This document shows positions 8,374 to 18,369 of a stretch of DNA of 64,000 bases, in pieces. The DNA is from CALLPQ01 sp964479275. GTDB lineage: Bacteria > Pseudomonadota > Alphaproteobacteria > Caulobacterales > Parvularculaceae. Numbering within the stretch: the first letter of the stretch is position 1; every line of letters begins with the position of its first letter. The position numbers were made by a program, and so were the translations under genes. The DNA lies in contig CAYZLR010000001.1 of NCBI GenBank assembly GCA_964479275.1, positions 1 through 64,000 of the forward strand, given 5' to 3'. The notes under the pieces were generated by a model. The model saw only the letters and a program-made list of their open reading frames with translations, was not told the DNA's origin and searched no databases.

Positions 8374-10536
8374 ATGCTGAGCTTGTTAAAGAATGAGATA
8401 ATTAGTGCTGCCGCTTTAAAGGATGCTGAGACGAACCTTGAGAGTGATATTTCCCGTGCGGAAAACCCTGAAAAGGGAGCTTCTCACGCGATTTCAGATC
8501 AGACAGATGATTTAATCGCTATTTATGGCTCGGATGGGACTTTGACCTTTGTGAATGAGCGATTTGGAGATTTTTTTGGTATTGCGCCCGAAAAATGGGT
8601 GGGATTGGTTTTCTCTCCGGGGGACAATAAAGGGGAGAACAATCAAAACAAACCAGGACGGCCTTGTTGTTACAAAACTCGGGTAAAGGGGCGCAACGGG
8701 CCTGCAATTGTTGCGTGGAGCGAGACGAAAATTCCAGGCGGACAAACCCTTTTGGTCGGTAAGGAGCAGCGCCAAGCGCCCAAAGCACAAACTGTACTTG
8801 GTAAAATAAATAATTCGTATAAAGATATTATTGGCAATAGAGAAAAGTCAAACCCAGATCAACCCATTCTTGATCTTGATATAGGGTCTGCAGACCTTAG
8901 GCGTGAGGCAAATGCCAAGATGCGTTTTCTTGCAACAATGAGCCACGAAATGCGTACGCCGCTCAATGGTATTTTAGGCATGACTGGCCTTTTACTCGAT
9001 ACACCGCTAGATTTGAACCAACGGGCTTACACCGAAGCGGTGAGAGAATCTGGTTCTACATTGCTATCATTGATTAATGATCTTCTCGATTATTCGAAAA
9101 TTGAGTCCGGTAAGCTTGAGCTGGATCATGCGACTTTTGATACGCATTCCCTGTTTCATGGGGTGGCAGAATTATTATCACCGAAAGCGGCTGGTAAAAA
9201 TATTGAAATTGCTACCGTTCTTGATCGCTCCGTTCCGGCACGATTGCGCGGAGATGAGGCGCGCTTAAGACAAATTCTGATCAATCTTGCTGGTAATGGT
9301 GTAAAATTTACTGATCAGGGGGGGGTTCTGATCGAAGTTCAGGGTGTGGAAGCACAAGGAGACAAGTTAGAACTTGTCATAAAGGTGCGCGATACAGGGG
9401 TAGGTATTTCACAAGAAGATCAAGTGAATATTTTTGAGGAATTTTCTCAAGGCGATGCTGAAGGTGAAAAACGCCAAGAGGGCACTGGTCTTGGTCTTTC
9501 TATTGCCCGTCGATTAGCCAGAGCCATGGGCGGAGACATTACTGTTCAAAGTGAAGCGGGCAAAGGTAGCGTTTTTGAAGTGCGTATATTTATTGAGGCG
9601 GCAGGCACGAACAGCTTGAGCCTTGAGCATTCAAAAACGCCGATGATTGTTGCGACCACATCAAAATTATTAGCAAGGGCATGCAAATTACAATTAAATG
9701 CGATTGGTGTCGAGGCGGTGTTTGCGGCCCACGACCTAGACGGTATTAAAACATTGGTGACTCAAAACCCTTCAGCTGTGTTGTTATGCGATAGTGAATT
9801 GGCATTGCGGTATGGGAAAGACTTGTCAAAGCTGGTTTCTAGATCTTTGGTCTTATTGTCGCCTCTACTCAGAGCAAATCTACCCAAATTTCATGAGGCT
9901 GGATTTAGCGGTTATTTAATTAAGCCCGTGCGCCAACATTCGCTGATTGAGCAATTAAATCCGACTACGGGGATTAAGCAAAATGGTAAGTCTGAAACCC
10001 AACCGGCTCCTATACAAACAGGACAAGACAGCCCAGAGCGAATGCCACAAGTACAACCATCGATAAAGGTTGCCTCATTTAAAGATCAAATTTCCCAAAC
10101 CTCGGAGGGAACAAGGGTAAAACCTTCATCATCCGAGAAAAAGGCATTAAATATTCTTCTTGTAGAGGATAACCGAATTAATGCTGTTTTAGCGACCGCT
10201 TTAATAACGAGAGAAGGTCATGAGGTCGATGTTGCAACCAATGGACTAGAAGCGATCAATGCTGTTCAGGTTTCAAACTATGACATGGTTTTTATGGATA
10301 TGCACATGCCGGAAATGGACGGCCTGGAGGCTTCTCGGCGAATCCGTGAGCTAGATGGGCATGTCGGTTCGATTCCAATCATTGCACTCACGGCGAATGC
10401 AATGGCATCAGATCGTAAAAAATGTCTGGAAGCAGGAATGAATGATTTTCTCTCAAAGCCGTTTGAGCCAAGCGACATCGTGCATATGTTTGGCAAATGG
10501 GCTGGAGGAAAGACCCCCGTTGATGTTGCCTCTTAA
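8374..10536 (+). CDS. Cytoplasmic PAS hybrid histidine kinase with two receiver domains
   Basis: Numbering is from the ATG at 8374, which has GGGAGAG about 9 bp upstream; an ATG at 8332 in the same frame lacks a spaced binding site. Order: a PAS domain (about residues 35-130), a linker, HisKA with MSHEMRTPLNG (H191), HATPase with NLAGNGVKFTD, DTGVGIS and GTGLGLSIARR, then a degenerate receiver (about 425-530) and a C-terminal receiver with VEDNRIN and the phosphoacceptor D642 in VFMDMHMPEMDG. No membrane helix is seen, so it senses a cytoplasmic signal. The first receiver lacks the acidic pair needed for magnesium. The nearest downstream gene is an AmpG-type transporter; a link to cell-wall sensing is conjecture. 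Confidence 0.85.
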   Translation: MLSLLKNEIISAAALKDAETNLESDISRAENPEKGASHAISDQTDDLIAIYGSDGTLTFVNERFGDFFGIAPEKWVGLVFSPGDNKGENNQNKPGRPCCYKTRVKGRNGPAIVAWSETKIPGGQTLLVGKEQRQAPKAQTVLGKINNSYKDIIGNREKSNPDQPILDLDIGSADLRREANAKMRFLATMSHEMRTPLNGILGMTGLLLDTPLDLNQRAYTEAVRESGSTLLSLINDLLDYSKIESGKLELDHATFDTHSLFHGVAELLSPKAAGKNIEIATVLDRSVPARLRGDEARLRQILINLAGNGVKFTDQGGVLIEVQGVEAQGDKLELVIKVRDTGVGISQEDQVNIFEEFSQGDAEGEKRQEGTGLGLSIARRLARAMGGDITVQSEAGKGSVFEVRIFIEAAGTNSLSLEHSKTPMIVATTSKLLARACKLQLNAIGVEAVFAAHDLDGIKTLVTQNPSAVLLCDSELALRYGKDLSKLVSRSLVLLSPLLRANLPKFHEAGFSGYLIKPVRQHSLIEQLNPTTGIKQNGKSETQPAPIQTGQDSPERMPQVQPSIKVASFKDQISQTSEGTRVKPSSSEKKALNILLVEDNRINAVLATALITREGHEVDVATNGLEAINAVQVSNYDMVFMDMHMPEMDGLEASRRIRELDGHVGSIPIIALTANAMASDRKKCLEAGMNDFLSKPFEPSDIVHMFGKWAGGKTPVDVAS

Positions 10537-10845
10537 TGTGCGAACGCGGTGTTGGGTTTGGATTATGGCCCTGGTGTCCCAATAACATAACCTTGCAATA
10601 GCATTTTGTCGTTTGAACCCACATTCTTCATAAGCGTTAGAGTGTGGTTTTTCTCGATAACAATGATTGCTTGAAGCATAGAATTGCCCCACTTTAGAAA
10701 AGCTGATCGATTATTGGATGAGGTTTTTTTCGCCATAATCTTGCTCAGCTATTATGTTCGTCTTTGCCTTGTTGGTTACAGCCACGGCGTTCATGACAAA
10801 CAGAGTTTGGGTAGACTTGCTAGGTAATAAAAGGGGTGTGCATTT
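10537..10845. other. Intergenic region before the AmpG-type gene
   Basis: About 310 bp with no supported gene. A segment near 10596-10630 (CATTTTGTCGTTTGAACCC) faintly recalls the dispersed repeat, but it is too degraded to call. Confidence 0.3.
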
Positions 10846-12567
10846 ATGCCATCGGAAACAGAGACCGTTAAGCCTAAAATCACATTTCGTGAGATTATCA
10901 CTGCCCTGCGCCATCGCAAAAGCGGCGCTATGTTTATTCTCGGTATGGCAGCGGGCCTGCCTTATGTTTTGATCACGGGAACATTAAATGCCTGGTTTAC
11001 CGCTGAAGGCGTCAGTATAAAGACCATTGGTGTTTTTTCGTGGATTAGTATATTGCTGGGGTTTAAGTTTTTGTGGTCACCGGCTATTGATCGCGCCGCG
11101 TTCCCCGCAATTTTAAATATGGGGCAACGCCGTGCGGGGATTTTATTACTGCAAATTTTAATTGTAGCGTGCCTTGCTGTGATCGCTTTTTTAGAACCCA
11201 CTACACAAATTTCAACCATTGCGATTGCAGCGATTGTTTGTACTGCTGCCTTCGCGTCGCAAGATATCTTGATTGATGCTTGGCGAATTGAGGTAGCCGA
11301 TGACGTACAGACAATTGATTTATTGTCTGCTGTCTATCAAATCGGCTATCGCCTATCTGCTATTTTGGGCGGCGCAGGCGCCCTAATCATCTCGGCTCGC
11401 TTAGGTTGGGAGAACACTTTTCTGGTGTTGGTGGTGTTGATGACATTTTGTATTTCCGGGGTTTTTGTTGCAGAAAACTCTGTTGCGGAGCGAAAGTCAT
11501 CTGCGCTTGAAGAAGAAAGTCCCCCAACTCTTTGGCGTAATATTGCCTTGATCCCAATATTGCTCGGGTGGACATGGTCAATTTATGCGTTGTTCTCGTT
11601 TATGGCTTATGCTCTAGGGGATCCAGAAGCGGCGAATGCGGGTGTTTTTACCCGCGAGACCGGACCCATTATAATTTTTGTCTCGATCATTTTACCGGTT
11701 TTAAGTGCAGCTATTTTAATGGTTATGTATCGTCGCTATGGGGCGGTATTATCATCCAAGATTACTGTTGCAAAAACATCCCCCCTTTATCAACGCATAC
11801 TGGATGCTCTTTATGGATCAATCATGGTACCAATGATTGATATCGTTGAACGATTTCGGTTTGGAGCGTTATTAATTCTTGTTCTGGTGCTAAGCTACAG
11901 GTTTACAGATTTAATCTGGGGTTCTTTCGCTTATCCGTTTTATCTTGGCAACAGTGCAGAATATTTAAGTTACGGTGCGTTGGGTCACAGTTTTGATGAA
12001 GTGGCTATTGCGTCAAAAATTTTCGGGTCTTTAATGACCGCTGCGGGAATAATTTTTGGTGGGATTTTGATTTTACGCATCGGGCGGATGCCAAGCCTGG
12101 TTATTGGCGGTATTTTAGCGGCGGCAACGAATTTACTATTTGCTGATTTGGCTTTAGGCGCTCCTTACACAGATAAGGTCTTGAGTGTAACTGGTCTCTA
12201 TCAGTTATTTCCATTTGTTTTTCAGCCTTTGGCAGGTTTTTTGACGCTGGAAGTAACCATGAATGATAAATTGGTGCAATTAATGGCGGTGATAGCTGCT
12301 GAAAATCTCTCTGTTGGCTTTGCGAGTGCAGCGATAGTGGTTTACTTATCCTCTATCGTTAACCCAAAACACGCCGCTGTTCAGTATGCTTTGTTAGCTT
12401 CTCTTAGTATGCTGATTGGAACTTTAGGCCGGGGTTGGATTGCGGAATTGATAGTACGTGAAGGATTTGCTTATGTGTTCTATTTAACGGCTTTGATGGG
12501 CTGTGTTGCTATCATGGCTTCGATTGCGGAATGGATGAGACAATCATACATGAAAGTGATTAAGTAA
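10846..12567 (+). CDS. AmpG-type major facilitator (muropeptide transporter family)
   Basis: This 573-residue protein has a dozen or more hydrophobic helices. The first helices contain GMAAGLPYVLITGTLNAWF and the loop LGFKFLWSPAIDR, both characteristic of AmpG-like permeases. These import anhydro-muropeptides from the periplasm for cell-wall recycling. It also has ASQDILIDAWRIE, the family's equivalent of the conserved Asp-Ala motif between helices 4 and 5. An AGGGG site lies upstream of the ATG. A role in beta-lactamase induction, as for AmpG of enterobacteria, cannot be claimed because no ampR/ampC is in the window. Confidence 0.82.
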   Translation: MPSETETVKPKITFREIITALRHRKSGAMFILGMAAGLPYVLITGTLNAWFTAEGVSIKTIGVFSWISILLGFKFLWSPAIDRAAFPAILNMGQRRAGILLLQILIVACLAVIAFLEPTTQISTIAIAAIVCTAAFASQDILIDAWRIEVADDVQTIDLLSAVYQIGYRLSAILGGAGALIISARLGWENTFLVLVVLMTFCISGVFVAENSVAERKSSALEEESPPTLWRNIALIPILLGWTWSIYALFSFMAYALGDPEAANAGVFTRETGPIIIFVSIILPVLSAAILMVMYRRYGAVLSSKITVAKTSPLYQRILDALYGSIMVPMIDIVERFRFGALLILVLVLSYRFTDLIWGSFAYPFYLGNSAEYLSYGALGHSFDEVAIASKIFGSLMTAAGIIFGGILILRIGRMPSLVIGGILAAATNLLFADLALGAPYTDKVLSVTGLYQLFPFVFQPLAGFLTLEVTMNDKLVQLMAVIAAENLSVGFASAAIVVYLSSIVNPKHAAVQYALLASLSMLIGTLGRGWIAELIVREGFAYVFYLTALMGCVAIMASIAEWMRQSYMKVIK

Positions 12568-12587
12568 TCGGCACTATTAAAAAATCT

Positions 12588-12640
12588 CCAGATCGAGTGG
12601 TGATCATTTGATTGTCTGCAAATGCGACAAAGAGGGATTT
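12588..12640 (+). repeat. Degenerate partial copy of the dispersed repeat
   Basis: AGATCGAGTGGTGATCATTTG followed by GCAAATGCGACAAAGAGGG resembles the start of the divergent copy at about 35919 (GGATCGAGTGATTACCGG). It lies just upstream of a full copy at 12672. The match is by eye only. Confidence 0.35.
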
Positions 12641-12671
12641 TAAGTGTTTTATGTGCCGTAAAATGGGACCC

Positions 12672-12776
12672 AGAGTATTTTGTGTGTCTGCGGGAACCGG
12701 TTGAACTACAATAAATGCGAAAAAAACAAAGACATAAAATGCCTCGGCGTTTCAATTTGAAGGGGAGGTGTTTTAA
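12672..12776 (+). repeat. Dispersed palindromic repeat
   Basis: This copy reads AGAGTATTTTGTGTGTCTG, then GGGAACCGGTTGAAC, then a hairpin module with GCCTCGGCG and a TTCAATTTGAAG core closing in AGGTGTTTTAAA. It has the same order of modules as the copy at 2060 and lies between the convergent AmpG-type and lipoprotein genes. Confidence 0.75.
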
Positions 12777-12784
12777 AAATATGC

Positions 12785-12820
12785 ACAAAAAAACCGGCAA
12801 TCCGAAGATTACCGGCTTTT
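12785..12820 (-). terminator. Rho-independent terminator of the TbpB-like lipoprotein gene
   Basis: Read on the minus strand, AAAGCCGGTAATC pairs with GATTGCCGGTTT around a TTCG tetraloop, with two G-U wobble pairs, and runs into T residues. On the plus strand the same positions would give A-C mismatches, so it serves the minus-strand gene. Confidence 0.75.
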
Positions 12821-12947
12821 TCAACGTCGAACGGAATATAACGGTTCTAGAATATTTTGCGTTCAAGCGGACATGAATCGAACCGTAAAAAATGCATCAA
12901 CAAAATTTTAGAGCCAATCACTCGGCCCTATGTGATCGCGATGAGCG

Positions 12948-14324
12948 CTAAGGGGTTGTTGGTGCCGTTGCTTGCGTTCCAACAAAGGCGCCCGCGGCTT
13001 CGAAATCATCATTGCCAAAACGTAATGTCCCACCAACTTCCTGAGCGATGGGTCCAAAAAAGGCACCTGCAATCTCACCGCGAATAGATTGATCTTGAGT
13101 TCCGCGCAAATCACCATCGAAACGGTTGCCGCCAGTGAGCAGGCCTTCACCCTGTAATTCTACGAAATCCGTAAACAGAGGCTCGCCATTAGCATCGGAT
13201 GTTTGAATGACGGATAAGATTCCAAGGTCCACCATTCGCGTGGCAAAATTCGCGTCAATAGTGACGCTGCCGGTGAGGAAATCGAGATTGCCTTGCCGAT
13301 TGATAAATCCACCGATCGTCGTATCGTAAGTTGCTGAGCCGACAGTTGGCACTTCGCTAGCTGGAGTCAATTGGCCAAAAACCGATGCACCAAAGGCGGC
13401 TTCATCAGCACCACCAATGGTTTGAGTATTTTGCCAAACCCCGAGTTGAACATAACTGGTTTCAATACCCGGGTTATTTTCGCGTAATTGCAAGGGTTGA
13501 AAAACTGTTCCGTTTTCAAGGCCATTATGGGTGATAAAATCAAACCCATTCAGGCTGCTAGCAACGGCTTGAAATGTTGCCAGAATATCTGCTGCCTGGC
13601 TTGCCGTTAATGTGCTACCAAGGGGCGTTGTCTGTACCTCTTCTGGTTCCCCCTCATCGTCAGCGCTGCCTGTGCTCGATATGGCACCAAGAACACCGGC
13701 GAAGGCGCCGTCGTCATCTGTTGATGACGTGATTGTTTGCAAATCAGCGACCAATGCATCAACGGCTTCGGGGTTTCCGCGAAGATCTTCTAATGTTTGT
13801 GCTCCTTGCGGGAGGACCACGGATGAGGGGAGGGCAAAGCGTTCAGGAAACGTTGAGACAGTCACTGCAATCGCATCGTTTTCGAGATTTGAAAAATCGC
13901 CAATAGGAGTCGTTAGGATCGGGCCAAAAACATCGTTTATGACGACATCGCCTTCTTGTATGTTAAAGGTCAATGACCCGGTTTCAGCATCAAAAAATAC
14001 GGTTCCACTGGGATCGCGGAAATCAGAGCGTGAGCGTGACACGGTGTCGAGGGATCCAGATGCATTTTCTTGCACAACTAAAAAAGAACTTGCGACTTCG
14101 AATGTTTCATCAATCGCTTGACCGTTTGCAGGATTTCCTGCCGACAAAACAGTGATATTGGGATTTGATGGCGGTGGTGGTGGCGGTGTACTGTTTGTTT
14201 GTGAAAGAGCGGTTGTGTTTGCGCCTCCACCAGTGCTGGAGCAAGCCCCCAATGTCGTCAGGGCGATTAAAGCTGTGCCCAATGCGGTCAATGTTTTCCC
14301 GCGAGTCATAACTGTTTTTGACAT
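12948..14324 (-). CDS. TbpB-like surface lipoprotein (transferrin-binding B-type barrel)
   Basis: The ATG at 14324 has GAGGA at suitable spacing and is preferred to a TTG two codons upstream. The 458-residue product starts with a lipoprotein signal whose lipobox LTTLGAC places the lipidated cysteine at 28. A flexible Gly/Thr/Pro-rich linker follows. The C-terminal half ends with SIRGEIAGAFFGPIAQEVGG, the hallmark of the small C-terminal barrel of TbpB/HpuA-like and other Slam-dependent surface lipoproteins, so an outer-leaflet ligand binder is likely. The ligand is unknown. No tbpA-like receptor or Slam gene lies beside it. A terminator follows on its strand. Confidence 0.72.
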   Translation of the reverse strand: MSKTVMTRGKTLTALGTALIALTTLGACSSTGGGANTTALSQTNSTPPPPPPSNPNITVLSAGNPANGQAIDETFEVASSFLVVQENASGSLDTVSRSRSDFRDPSGTVFFDAETGSLTFNIQEGDVVINDVFGPILTTPIGDFSNLENDAIAVTVSTFPERFALPSSVVLPQGAQTLEDLRGNPEAVDALVADLQTITSSTDDDGAFAGVLGAISSTGSADDEGEPEEVQTTPLGSTLTASQAADILATFQAVASSLNGFDFITHNGLENGTVFQPLQLRENNPGIETSYVQLGVWQNTQTIGGADEAAFGASVFGQLTPASEVPTVGSATYDTTIGGFINRQGNLDFLTGSVTIDANFATRMVDLGILSVIQTSDANGEPLFTDFVELQGEGLLTGGNRFDGDLRGTQDQSIRGEIAGAFFGPIAQEVGGTLRFGNDDFEAAGAFVGTQATAPTTP

Positions 14325-14824
14325 CCCCAAATTTCCTCTGTGATGCGATAGCGTTCAATTCAGTCATGATTGTTAGCCTAATAAAATGAAGTCTCCGTTA
14401 AATATGGCGATAAAAACGATCAGAGCGTCGAATGAGAGGTTTTTTTTTGATTATTTTTTATGTGTGACTAAAAATATAAGATGTTGTTATTATTGTCTTT
14501 TACAAAAGCTCTGTGAGAAACACGTCGATTTTTTTGAAAAAATCCGTAATTTAGCAAATGTCCCTGTTGCACGCTCGGATTGTCCTACTTATATCCGGTC
14601 AGACTTGGGCGCATTTATTTGCGTCTGTTAATCTAAATTTATCTATTATCGTGCATGAGCTTGGGCTGTTTGAAATAGGGTGCGCCCACATTCGGCATTT
14701 TAGTTGTGTAACTTCATCAGCGTTATTGAGCGGGGGATTTCAATAATAGCTGCTTTTAAAGATTTGCGTACGATCAAGATAGAATGCACAAAGCGCTAGA
14801 AGAGAGCTTTAGAGGAGAATGATT
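14325..14824. other. Divergent region between the lipoprotein gene and dnaK
   Basis: About 500 bp that should carry promoters for both flanking genes. It is AT-rich near 14440-14540. I looked for a CIRCE element and a clear heat-shock (RpoH) promoter upstream of dnaK and found no convincing one. No small gene is supported. Confidence 0.4.
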
Positions 14825-16738
14825 ATGGGTAAGGTCATCGGTATCGACCTTGGTACAACAAACAGTTGTGTTGCTGTAATGGAGGGCAAAGAGCCTCGCG
14901 TTATTGAAAACGCTGAAGGTTCGCGCACAACCCCATCAGTAGTGGCTTTTTCTGAAGATGGGGAGCGCTTGATTGGCCAACCGGCCAAGCGTCAAGCGGT
15001 AACTAATCCTGAAAATACTGTTTTTGCGATTAAGCGTTTAATCGGACGCCCCTATGATGATCCTACCGTTGCTAAAGATAAAAAAATGGTGCCTTTTGAC
15101 ATCATTAAATCAGACAATGGTGATGCATGGGTTGCCTCTCGCGGCGAGAAATATGCACCGTCTCAAATTTCAGCTTTTATCTTACAAAAGATGAAAGAAA
15201 CCGCTGAGGATTTCCTTGGTGATACAGTGACCCAGGCCGTTATTACGGTCCCGGCTTATTTTAATGATGCTCAACGTCAGGCTACTAAAGATGCGGGCAA
15301 GATTGCTGGTCTTGAAGTTTTGCGGATCATCAACGAACCTACAGCAGCCGCTCTTGCTTATGGCCTTGATAAAAACGATGGTAAGAAAATTGCTGTGTTT
15401 GACCTTGGTGGTGGAACGTTTGATGTCTCCGTACTCGAGATTGGTGACGGCGTTTTTGAAGTTTTAGCGACCAATGGGGATACATTCCTTGGTGGTGAAG
15501 ATTTTGATATGCGTATTGTTGAATACCTCACCAAAGAATTCAAAAAAGAAAGTGGTATTGATCTTCAATCTGATAAAATGGCGCTACAACGCCTGAAAGA
15601 TGAAGCTGAGAAAGCAAAAAAAGAGCTTTCTTCTACAGCGCAGTATGAAGTCAATCTTCCCTTTATTACTGCGGATGCTTCGGGGCCAAAACACTTAACG
15701 ATGAAGCTTACGCGTGCCAAACTTGAAGGTTTGGTGGAAGATTTGGTAAAGCGAACAATTGATCCGTGTAAGGCTGCCTTAAAAGATGCAGGCCTAACTT
15801 CCGGTGATATAGATGAGGTTGTGCTTGTGGGCGGTATGACGCGGATGCCCAAAGTGCAGGAAACTGTGAAAAATTTCTTTGGCCGTGAACCTCATAAAGG
15901 TGTGAACCCGGATGAAGTTGTGGCTCTGGGTGCGGCGATTCAGGCCGGTGTTTTACAAGGCGACGTGAAAGATGTTCTGCTTCTCGACGTAACACCGCTC
16001 TCGCTGGGTATTGAGACATTGGGCGGTGTGTTTACTCGTCTGATTGATCGCAACACCACAATCCCAACCAAGAAGAGTCAGGTTTTCTCAACTGCGGAAG
16101 ATAATCAATCTGCGGTGACAATCCGAGTTTTCCAAGGTGAACGGGAAATGGCAGCAGATAATAAAACCCTTGGGCAATTTGATTTGATGGGAATTCCGCC
16201 TGCACCGCGCGGTGTTCCTCAAGTTGAAGTGACTTTTGATATCGATGCGAATGGTATTGTCCATGTATCAGCCAAGGACAAGGCAACCAACAAAGAGCAA
16301 TCGATCCGCATTCAAGCCTCTGGGGGTCTCGATGATAGCGAGATTGACAAAATGGTGAAAGACGCGGAAGCGAATGCAGAGGCCGATAAGACGCGCCGTG
16401 ATGGTGTTGAGGCGCGCAATCGTGCTGAAGCTCTGATCCACACCACAGAGCAATCCTTATCCGAGCATGCTGATAAATTGAGCGACGCGGATAAATTGGC
16501 CATTGATGATGCGATGACAGCTTTGCGTAAAACCCTCGGTAATGAAGAGGCTGATGTTGAAGCGATCAATACTGATGCGAATGCGCTAGCCCAGGCATCT
16601 ATGAAATTGGGTGAAGCCATGTATCAGAGTCAGCAAGGGGCTGAGGATGGCGACTTTGGCAGTGCGGGCAGTGTTGGTGATGAAGATGACGTCGTTGATG
16701 CTGATTTTGAAGAAGTTGATGGCGACGAGTCTAAATAG
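14825..16738 (+). CDS. dnaK: Hsp70 chaperone DnaK
   Basis: The ATG at 14825 begins MGKVIGIDLGTTNSCVA and has GAGGAG eight bases upstream; the ATG two codons earlier is too close to that site. The 637-residue protein has the full Hsp70 layout: a nucleotide-binding domain with the phosphate-1 loop at the N terminus, AVFDLGGGTFDVS and VLVGGMTRMP, the linker VLLLDVTPLSLGIETLGG, the substrate-binding beta domain, a helical lid, and an acidic C-terminal tail. It binds unfolded segments in an ATP cycle driven by DnaJ and GrpE. dnaJ follows after 227 bp with a terminator in between, so dnaJ may have its own promoter or receive readthrough. grpE is not in the window. Confidence 0.98.
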   Translation: MGKVIGIDLGTTNSCVAVMEGKEPRVIENAEGSRTTPSVVAFSEDGERLIGQPAKRQAVTNPENTVFAIKRLIGRPYDDPTVAKDKKMVPFDIIKSDNGDAWVASRGEKYAPSQISAFILQKMKETAEDFLGDTVTQAVITVPAYFNDAQRQATKDAGKIAGLEVLRIINEPTAAALAYGLDKNDGKKIAVFDLGGGTFDVSVLEIGDGVFEVLATNGDTFLGGEDFDMRIVEYLTKEFKKESGIDLQSDKMALQRLKDEAEKAKKELSSTAQYEVNLPFITADASGPKHLTMKLTRAKLEGLVEDLVKRTIDPCKAALKDAGLTSGDIDEVVLVGGMTRMPKVQETVKNFFGREPHKGVNPDEVVALGAAIQAGVLQGDVKDVLLLDVTPLSLGIETLGGVFTRLIDRNTTIPTKKSQVFSTAEDNQSAVTIRVFQGEREMAADNKTLGQFDLMGIPPAPRGVPQVEVTFDIDANGIVHVSAKDKATNKEQSIRIQASGGLDDSEIDKMVKDAEANAEADKTRRDGVEARNRAEALIHTTEQSLSEHADKLSDADKLAIDDAMTALRKTLGNEEADVEAINTDANALAQASMKLGEAMYQSQQGAEDGDFGSAGSVGDEDDVVDADFEEVDGDESK

Positions 16739-16795
16739 GGTTCATCCCTTCCTGGAATTTGGCTCCCGTCCTTATTTTATTTGAGTTTTTTTATA

Positions 16796-16828
16796 GCACC
16801 GGGTCGTAATTTTGCGATCCGGTGTTTA
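16796..16828 (+). terminator. Rho-independent terminator after dnaK
   Basis: CACCGGGTCG and CGATCCGGTG form a ten-pair stem (one G-U) around an eight-base loop, followed by TTT. It lies 57 bp after the dnaK stop and before dnaJ, so it may attenuate rather than abolish dnaJ readthrough. Confidence 0.75.
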
Positions 16829-16965
16829 TATATCCCCCAAATTGATGTTTATCCGCTTATAAGGGTTCGGTCACTGTATTGGAAATGCTGCACGTTAAGC
16901 CAAGATACAAACGAGCGATATGGCGGGGAAGCAATTTGATCAAGACGAGATGAAGGTCATACCCG

Positions 16966-18108
16966 ATGGCGCAAGATTATTATGAGACATTGGGGGTCTC
17001 ACGCGATGCTTCTGCAGCAGACATTAAATCTGCATTTCGCAAGAGCGCGATGAAATATCACCCTGATCGCAATCCGGACAACCCGGAGGCGGAACAAAAA
17101 TTTAAATCTCTTGGTGAAGCCTATGAGGTTTTGTCTGATGAGCAAAAGCGATCGGCTTATGATCGTTATGGTCATGCAGCATTTCAAAATGGCGCAGGTG
17201 GTTTTGGTCAAGGAGCGGGTCAGGGTTTTAGCGGCGGTGCTTTTTCTGACATTTTTGAAGATATTTTTGGCGACTTTATGGGCGGCGGTGGTCGTGGTCA
17301 GGGGCGAAGAGGGCCCGGGCGCGGTGCTGATTTAAAATATTCTCTTGAAATAAATCTGGAAGATGCCTATCGCGGCAAAAAAACTCAAATTAATGTACCC
17401 GGTACTGTGGCTTGTGAGCCGTGTGATGGAAGTGGAGCTAAGCCTGGTACATCGCCGGTTTCGTGTCAAACCTGTAATGGCGTCGGGCGTGTTCGTGTTC
17501 AACAAGGGTTTTTCACACTTGAGAGAGCTTGTCCCGGCTGTCAGGGCGAAGGTAAGATGATTTCCGACCCGTGTCAGACCTGCCGCGGTCAGGGGCGGGT
17601 CACGAAAGAGCGGATGCTTTCTGTTGATGTTCCGGCGGGCATTGAGAATGGGACCAGAATCCGCCTCTCTGGTGAAGGTGAAGCGGGACCGCGCGGTGGG
17701 CCAGAAGGTGACCTTTATATTTTTGTCAGCGTTCGTGATCATGAACTTTTCGAGCGTGATGGTCCTGATCTTTTTTGTGCATTGCCCGTACCGATGACAA
17801 CGGCAGTACTCGGCGGTGATCAAGAGGCCCCAACTATTGATGGTGGCCGCGTTAAAATTAATGTGCCGGAAGGGGCGCAAAGCGGAAAACGCTTTCGATT
17901 ACGCGGGAAAGGCATGTCTCAGCTCAATAGTAAGGGGCGCGGTGATATGTATGTTGAAATTCAGGTGGAAACCCCTGTAAAATTAAATGCCCGTCAAAAA
18001 GAATTGATGCGTGAATTTCACGAGGAATGCTGTAGTGATGCTAGTCCGCAGTCGGAAGGATTTTTCAATAAGGCAAAAAAATTCTGGGATGGCGTCACCG
18101 AAGGGTAG
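16966..18108 (+). CDS. dnaJ: Hsp40 co-chaperone DnaJ
   Basis: The 380-residue protein is a complete type I DnaJ. The J domain carries YHPDRN (HPD at 32-34), which stimulates DnaK ATPase. A Gly/Phe-rich region follows at about 75-110. Four zinc-binding repeats are seen: CEPCDGSG, CQTCNGVG, CPGCQGEG and CQTCRGQG. The C-terminal substrate-binding domains end the protein. It delivers unfolded clients to DnaK in the cytosol. The order dnaK-dnaJ on one strand is the usual one. Confidence 0.97.
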   Translation: MAQDYYETLGVSRDASAADIKSAFRKSAMKYHPDRNPDNPEAEQKFKSLGEAYEVLSDEQKRSAYDRYGHAAFQNGAGGFGQGAGQGFSGGAFSDIFEDIFGDFMGGGGRGQGRRGPGRGADLKYSLEINLEDAYRGKKTQINVPGTVACEPCDGSGAKPGTSPVSCQTCNGVGRVRVQQGFFTLERACPGCQGEGKMISDPCQTCRGQGRVTKERMLSVDVPAGIENGTRIRLSGEGEAGPRGGPEGDLYIFVSVRDHELFERDGPDLFCALPVPMTTAVLGGDQEAPTIDGGRVKINVPEGAQSGKRFRLRGKGMSQLNSKGRGDMYVEIQVETPVKLNARQKELMREFHEECCSDASPQSEGFFNKAKKFWDGVTEG

Positions 18109-18369
18109 TTTTATATAGATTTTCTTTTCTTGCTAATCGTGAAATCACTGGATAAGCGATAAGAAAGACTGTGCCAGATCAACCGCAAGAATTTGATCTA
18201 TGAAAGGCTAGAGCATTTTGTAACTAATGGGCCTGAAAAATTCTTTTACCCTAAATTTTGTTTCGTAATGTGTTGAACAGACATGACTAAGAAGATAGGG
18301 CCCTAAATATAGGGTGAACCAAACCAGCGAACCCATTTGGGGCTGTAATGCCCTTGGAGAACATGAAGA

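Noticed and set aside
12480..12866. Minus-strand 128-codon frame
   Set aside because: It runs through the AmpG-type gene end, a dispersed repeat and a terminator; no coding signature.
12850..12915. tRNA-like or repeat-like segment with GAATCGAACC
   Set aside because: No cloverleaf can be built; it may be a badly decayed repeat copy. No tRNA gene was recognised anywhere in the window.
14331..14818. CIRCE element or RpoH promoter upstream of dnaK
   Set aside because: No inverted repeat of CIRCE type is present, and CTTG/-10-like pairs that can be found have wrong spacing.
18205..18260. Another copy of the dispersed repeat after dnaJ
   Set aside because: Only TAGAGCATTTTGT resembles the first module; the remainder cannot be aligned by eye.
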